DNA of 64,000 bases, taken from contig NZ_PIPT01000001.1 in assembly GCF_003987395.1 (NCBI RefSeq), positions 434,001 through 498,000 on the forward strand, written 5' to 3'. The stretch's first letter is position 1. Each line of letters opens with the position of its first letter. This stretch comes from Pseudidiomarina aquimaris. GTDB lineage: Bacteria; Pseudomonadota; Gammaproteobacteria; Enterobacterales; Alteromonadaceae. Both the position numbers and the translations under genes were made by a program. The notes below the pieces were generated by a model. The model did not search any database, was not told where the DNA came from, and worked only from the letters and a program-made list of their open reading frames with translations. Below, one piece after another: positions 59,811 through 64,000 of this stretch.

Positions 59811-62425
59811 TGACCGGCTCAGTCGCTGAGATTACATGGCCCAGCCCGATTACCATCGCCGCTGGGCGCGACTGCCTCGCGCGTTATCAAGAATGGTCGG
59901 CGGAAGCTTTTGTCACTGCTGATATTGAAAGCTTACTGACCGACCGCGCAGCCTTTATCGATGACCTACTGCGACAACTTTGGCAACAGCTTGAGTTACC
60001 GCAACATGGGATGGCGCTAATAGCTGTGGGTGGCTATGGTCGCGGTACCTTGCATCCGCACTCCGATATTGACCTACTGTTTCTTTTTGCCGACACCCTG
60101 AAGCCAGACACTGAAGACCGCATTCGCCAATATATCCAGCTCCTCTGGGATCTCCGCCTAGATGTGGGGCACAGTGTACGCACCATCAGTGACTGCGCGC
60201 GTGAAGCGAAAGCAGATGCCAGCGTTGCCACAAGCCTCTTAGAACAGCGTTTTATTGTCGGTGACGCCGACCAAGAGCAGTTATTACGACAGTTCTTACA
60301 TACTGAATTCCCGTGGAGCAGTGATCAGTTTTATCAAGCCAAATTAGCCGAGCAAAACGAACGTCATCAACACTATCATGGCACCGGCTACAACCTTGAG
60401 CCCAACATTAAAAGCAGCCCAGGTGGCCTGCGTGACATTCAAACCATTGGCTGGATCGCCAAGCGCCACTTCCATACGCAAAGCGATGAAAGCTTAGTCC
60501 AGTACAATTTCATCAGTGCCGCAGAACTGCTCGAATTACGTGAGCACCAAGAATTTCTGTGGCGTATTCGCTTTGCTTTGCATCTCGAAGCCGACAAGAA
60601 AGAAGATCGCTTGCTATTTGATTACCAGCCGGCTGTGGCTGCGCGGTTAGGTTATCGTGAAGTCGGTAAAGCCGCCGTCGAAGCCATGATGAAGGATTTC
60701 TTCAACGCCATGGTCGGTGTCAGCGAGCTAAACGATATGCTGCTGCAATTTTTTGCGCAGACGATTTTGAGTGATGCCAAAGACTTAAAGCGTTACCCGA
60801 TTAACGATCAGTTCAAAGTCCTTGGCGAGAGCATCGCTGCCCAGCACGATGAAGTGTTTCACGAGCCACGCGCCCTACTCGACTTTTTCTTGGCGATCGC
60901 CGAGCACCCAGAAATCCGCTACGTTCGCGCACACACCATTCGGCTGCTGCGGAATGCTCGCCGCGATTTGACGCATCCGTTAAACGATATTCCTGAATGT
61001 CGTGAGTTGTTTATGCAGTTACTGCGTCATCCGCGCGGATGTGGACTCGCTTTCAAACTCATGCACAAGCATAAAATACTGGCGCACTATCTCCCCCAAT
61101 GGGCCCAAATTGTCGGGCAAATGCAGTTTGACTTATTCCATGCCTACACGGTCGACGAGCATACCTATCGCTTGGTCCGTAACTTGTATCGCTATAACAG
61201 CCCGGAAGCAGAAGAAGAGTTCCCGCTCTGCGCCAAAATTATCGGCGACATGGACAAACCTGAACTGTTGTATCTCGCGGGTATCTTCCATGACATCGCC
61301 AAAGGCCGCGGCGGAGATCATTCCGAACTGGGTGAACATGATGCGCGTAACTTTGGTTTGCAACATGGTTTGGACGACGACGATACCGACCTCGTTGCTT
61401 GGCTCGTGCGCAAGCACCTTTACATGTCGGTCACCGCCCAAAAACGCGATATTCACGACCCCGAGGTGATTGAAGAATTTGCCACGCAAATGGGGACGCA
61501 ACAACGTCTAGACTACCTTTACTGTTTGACCGTTGCTGACATTCGCGCCACCAATAGCAGTTTATGGAACAACTGGAAGGCGACGCTGCTAGAGAACCTG
61601 TATTTAGCCACACAACGCTACTTAGAACAGCAACAACCCTCACCTCAACGTGAGATGCGCCAACGCATTCATCAGCATCAACAGCACGCAATGGCGTTAT
61701 TATTAAGCGCGGGCTTCGAAGTACAAGCAATCCAAGAGCTATGGTCGCGTTTTACCGCCGATTATTTTTTGCGCCACCAACCCGAACAAATCGCTTGGCA
61801 TTCGCAATATATTATTAATGTCACCGACGATGATCTGTTACCGCTTATCTTGGTTGGCGATGAAAACCGCCAAGGGACCACTGAGCTGTTTATCTACCAC
61901 CTTGAGCACGAGCACTTATTTGCCGAAGTGGCAGCGGTGCTGGATCATCAGAATTTAAGTATTCACGATGCGCAAATCTTGGCGACTCGCGATGGTTTCG
62001 TTATGGATACCTTTGTGGTTTTGCAAGAAGACGGCGAGCCATTGACCGATGCGCGGCGTATCGAGGCGTTGAAGCAAGAACTGCATGACGTGCTACGGGG
62101 TCGTACACCGGCACCTAATACGCAACGGCGCTTACCTCGTCGTTTGCGCAGTTTCCACGTGCAAACGAAAGTGGATTTTGTGCCTGCTAAAAACTCCCGG
62201 CGTACCGCCTTCGAGCTCACCGCATTGGATCGTCCCGGCTTGGTTGCACAAGTCGCAAAGGTTCTGCAAGCGCTCGACCTCAACATTTTGGCGGCGAAAA
62301 TAACCACAGTTGGTGAACAAGCTGAGGATTTATTCATTGTCGCTACCGAGAGCAACACAGCGCTGGATGAGCAGCAACGCGCAGAGCTGCGTGAACAAAT
62401 TATTGCCACCCTAGATCAATATTGA
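59810..62425 (+). CDS. glnD: Bifunctional uridylyltransferase/uridylyl-removing enzyme GlnD
   Basis: Nitrogen sensor that uridylylates PII proteins when glutamine is low and removes UMP when it is high. Nucleotidyltransferase domain with G-G-Y-G-R at 74-78 and the metal pair D86/D88 (HPHSDIDLLFL); an HD hydrolase domain with H494-D495 in GIFHDIAKGRGGDHSELGEHDA; two C-terminal glutamine-binding ACT domains (about residues 690-770 and 795-871, starting TELFIYHLEHEHLFAEVAAVL and AFELTALDRPGLVAQVAKVL). 871 residues (E. coli 890). Coupled to map upstream; dapD starts 9 bases after its stop. Confidence 0.97.
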   Translation: MTGSVAEITWPSPITIAAGRDCLARYQEWSAEAFVTADIESLLTDRAAFIDDLLRQLWQQLELPQHGMALIAVGGYGRGTLHPHSDIDLLFLFADTLKPDTEDRIRQYIQLLWDLRLDVGHSVRTISDCAREAKADASVATSLLEQRFIVGDADQEQLLRQFLHTEFPWSSDQFYQAKLAEQNERHQHYHGTGYNLEPNIKSSPGGLRDIQTIGWIAKRHFHTQSDESLVQYNFISAAELLELREHQEFLWRIRFALHLEADKKEDRLLFDYQPAVAARLGYREVGKAAVEAMMKDFFNAMVGVSELNDMLLQFFAQTILSDAKDLKRYPINDQFKVLGESIAAQHDEVFHEPRALLDFFLAIAEHPEIRYVRAHTIRLLRNARRDLTHPLNDIPECRELFMQLLRHPRGCGLAFKLMHKHKILAHYLPQWAQIVGQMQFDLFHAYTVDEHTYRLVRNLYRYNSPEAEEEFPLCAKIIGDMDKPELLYLAGIFHDIAKGRGGDHSELGEHDARNFGLQHGLDDDDTDLVAWLVRKHLYMSVTAQKRDIHDPEVIEEFATQMGTQQRLDYLYCLTVADIRATNSSLWNNWKATLLENLYLATQRYLEQQQPSPQREMRQRIHQHQQHAMALLLSAGFEVQAIQELWSRFTADYFLRHQPEQIAWHSQYIINVTDDDLLPLILVGDENRQGTTELFIYHLEHEHLFAEVAAVLDHQNLSIHDAQILATRDGFVMDTFVVLQEDGEPLTDARRIEALKQELHDVLRGRTPAPNTQRRLPRRLRSFHVQTKVDFVPAKNSRRTAFELTALDRPGLVAQVAKVLQALDLNILAAKITTVGEQAEDLFIVATESNTALDEQQRAELREQIIATLDQY

Positions 62426-62434
62426 GGAATTCGC

Positions 62435-63259
62435 ATGAATGAAGTAAAGGCCCGTATCGAAAGCGCCTTTGAGAATCGCAATGAACTTTCACCGAAGCAA
62501 GTACCGGCTCAACTACGCAAAGACTTAGAGTTGGTGATTGAGGGGATTGACCGCGGTGAACTGCGTGTCGCTGAACCCAAAGACGGCCAGTGGGTGGTCA
62601 ATGAATGGGTCAAGAAAGCAGTACTCTTATCATTTCGCATCAACGATAACCACCTAATGAACGGTGGCGAGACGCGCTTTTTTGACAAGGTCGACAGTAA
62701 ATTCATTGGTTATGACGACGCACGTTTCCGCGCCGAAGGCATGCGCGTTGTGCCCCCGGCGATGGTACGTAAAGGTGCGTTCATCGGCCGCAATGTCGTG
62801 CTCATGCCGTCGTATGTCAATATCGGCGCTTTCGTCGACGAGGGGACCATGGTGGATACGTGGGCAACGGTAGGCTCCTGCGCACAGATTGGTAAGAACG
62901 TGCATTTGTCGGGTGGTGTTGGGATTGGTGGCGTACTCGAGCCTCTGCAGGCAAACCCAACGATTATCGAAGATAACTGCTTTATCGGCGCCCGCTCAGA
63001 AATCGTCGAAGGCGTTATCGTTGAACGCGGTGCCGTTATTTCAATGGGTGTTTATATCGGACAAAGCACTCGTATCTATGATCGTGAAACCGGCGAGATT
63101 CATTATGGCCGCGTGCCTGCGGGTGCGGTTGTCGTGCCTGGCTCACTACCAAGTGAAGATGGTAAATACAGCCTTTATGCGGCAATCATCGTGAAAAAAG
63201 TGGATGAAAAAACGCGCGCAAAAGTCGGTATTAATGCCTTGTTACGCGCCGCTGACTAA
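62435..63259 (+). CDS. dapD: 2,3,4,5-tetrahydropyridine-2,6-dicarboxylate N-succinyltransferase
   Basis: Succinyl-CoA-dependent step of the lysine/diaminopimelate pathway. N-terminal helical domain then left-handed beta-helix with hexapeptide repeats ([48 protein letters not shown]), the region [44 protein letters not shown], and [14 protein letters not shown]. 274 residues, exactly the E. coli length. Follows glnD closely. Its 3' end overlaps truC by 18 bases, tail to tail. Confidence 0.97.
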   Translation: MNEVKARIESAFENRNELSPKQVPAQLRKDLELVIEGIDRGELRVAEPKDGQWVVNEWVKKAVLLSFRINDNHLMNGGETRFFDKVDSKFIGYDDARFRAEGMRVVPPAMVRKGAFIGRNVVLMPSYVNIGAFVDEGTMVDTWATVGSCAQIGKNVHLSGGVGIGGVLEPLQANPTIIEDNCFIGARSEIVEGVIVERGAVISMGVYIGQSTRIYDRETGEIHYGRVPAGAVVVPGSLPSEDGKYSLYAAIIVKKVDEKTRAKVGINALLRAAD

Positions 63260-63985
63260 ACGTCTCTCTAAGGCTTCCGCGCTATTAAACGCTGCAAGGA
63301 ATATCTCAGGCACAGGCAGTTGCAAGGCGACTGCCTGTTTTGTATGCGGATGCTGAAAACGCAATCCAGTTGCTGCTAACAATAAACGGTGACAGTCAAA
63401 TTGCGCGCGAAAGAAAGCGTTGTGGCGCCCATCGCCGTGGTGCGTATCACCGACAATAGGATGGCGTAGATGCGCCATGTGGCGACGCAATTGATGTTTG
63501 CGCCCGGTCTGTGGTGACAGTTCCAACAAGGTATAGCGCGTCGTGGCGTGCTTCTTACTCACCGCATAAGGCAGCTCGACTTGCTGCAAACAGCGGTAGC
63601 CGGTCACCGCCGGCTGTGGCGCTTTGTCTTGATCGGCAAATTTGTCAGCGATTTTGTCGAGTTCTTCGCGTAACGGATAATCCAACACACCATCACCGAG
63701 ATAACCACGCACCACCGCATGATAACGTTTAGCCACACGACGTTCAGTAAATTCTGTGGTTAGCGCGCGAGCAGTGTCGGCGTCTTTGGCGAACAGCAGT
63801 AAGCCTGAGGTAGGACGATCGAGTCGATGTGCAGGGAACACATGCTGACCAATTTGATCGCGCAATTTCTGCAGGGCAAATTCATGCGCATCTTTGGCCA
63901 ACCAACTGCGATGTACCAATAAGCCACTCGGCTTATCTATGGCTATTAGACAATCGTCTTCATAGACGATAGTGAGATCAGACAT
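63242..63985 (-). CDS. truC: tRNA pseudouridine(65) synthase TruC
   Basis: RluA-family pseudouridine synthase acting on U65 of some tRNAs. Catalytic Asp in [14 protein letters not shown] (about residue 54), [25 protein letters not shown] and [25 protein letters not shown] match E. coli TruC closely, which separates it from RluA/C/D. 247 residues (E. coli 260); the C-terminus is shorter. Ends overlapping dapD. Whatever lies beyond 63985 is outside the visible frame. Confidence 0.93.
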   Translation of the reverse strand: MSDLTIVYEDDCLIAIDKPSGLLVHRSWLAKDAHEFALQKLRDQIGQHVFPAHRLDRPTSGLLLFAKDADTARALTTEFTERRVAKRYHAVVRGYLGDGVLDYPLREELDKIADKFADQDKAPQPAVTGYRCLQQVELPYAVSKKHATTRYTLLELSPQTGRKHQLRRHMAHLRHPIVGDTHHGDGRHNAFFRAQFDCHRLLLAATGLRFQHPHTKQAVALQLPVPEIFLAAFNSAEALERRLVSGA

Positions 63986-64000
63986 CTTCCGCGAGAGGGT

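Overview
The window is an ordinary stretch of chromosome from a gammaproteobacterium. By gene order and protein similarity it looks most like a marine Alteromonadales member of the Idiomarina/Pseudidiomarina type; this family call is inference from recalled gene orders (recA-pncC/mutS/rpoS-nlpD-yqaA-pcm-surE-truD-ispFD-ftsB, rpoE-rseABC-lepAB-rnc-era-recO-pdxJ, xerD-dsbC-recJ-prfB-lysS, rpsB-tsf-pyrH-frr-uppS-cdsA-dxr-rseP-bamA-skp-lpxD-fabZ-lpxA-lpxB). Base composition looks even at roughly 50% GC. I see no insertion sequence, prophage, integron, CRISPR array or island boundary.

Layout. (1) 1-12.9 kb: the end of a proline/sodium symporter gene; an SOS-controlled recA with a perfect LexA box, followed by a patatin-type gene (rssA) where recX often sits; pncC divergent from mutS; then a minus-strand block ftsB-ispD-ispF-truD-surE-pcm-yqaA-nlpD-rpoS whose 3' end overlaps mutS. 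(2) 13-30.3 kb: one TSUP transporter on the plus strand, then a long minus-strand run from rpoE at the top (rseA, rseB, rseC, lepA, lepB, rnc, era, recO, pdxJ, rlmD, relA, mazG, pyrG, eno and an unrecognised Cys-motif protein). rpoE has a good sigma-E type promoter. (3) 30.4-35.5 kb: nadB, sdhE with a shortened ygfX-like ORF, ygfZ coupled to a SlyD-type prolyl isomerase, and a cystathionine lyase/synthase family enzyme. (4) 35.5-41.8 kb: xerD-dsbC-recJ-prfB-lysS, with the RF2 programmed frameshift clearly preserved, and tRNA-Tyr. (5) 41.9-44.6 kb: a small redox group (quinone oxidoreductase, pirin, glutathionyl-hydroquinone reductase). (6) 44.7-58.9 kb: the lipid A, outer-membrane assembly, isoprenoid, phospholipid and translation cluster from rpsB down to lpxB. 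(7) 59-64 kb: map-glnD-dapD, with truC convergent.

How they work together: the envelope genes (rpoE-rseABC, RseP, BamA, Skp, LpxA/B/D, FabZ, CdsA, UppS, DsbC, NlpD, LepB) form a coherent outer-membrane building and stress-response set in two separate clusters; RseA, RseB and RseP here should form the sigma-E release pathway together with a DegS encoded elsewhere. RelA, RpoS, MazG and the SOS-regulated RecA add starvation and damage responses. The remaining genes are translation, nucleotide, isoprenoid and cofactor housekeeping.

I did not find a convincing undescribed system. The most useful leads are small: a ygfX-like ORF lacking its membrane hairpin, a DsbC that appears to be a lipoprotein, a patatin gene that probably rides on the SOS recA transcript, an unknown protein with a C-x-C-x-C motif beside enolase, and a quinone oxidoreductase with an altered nucleotide-binding loop. 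All starts chosen differently from the longest open frame are argued in the entries.
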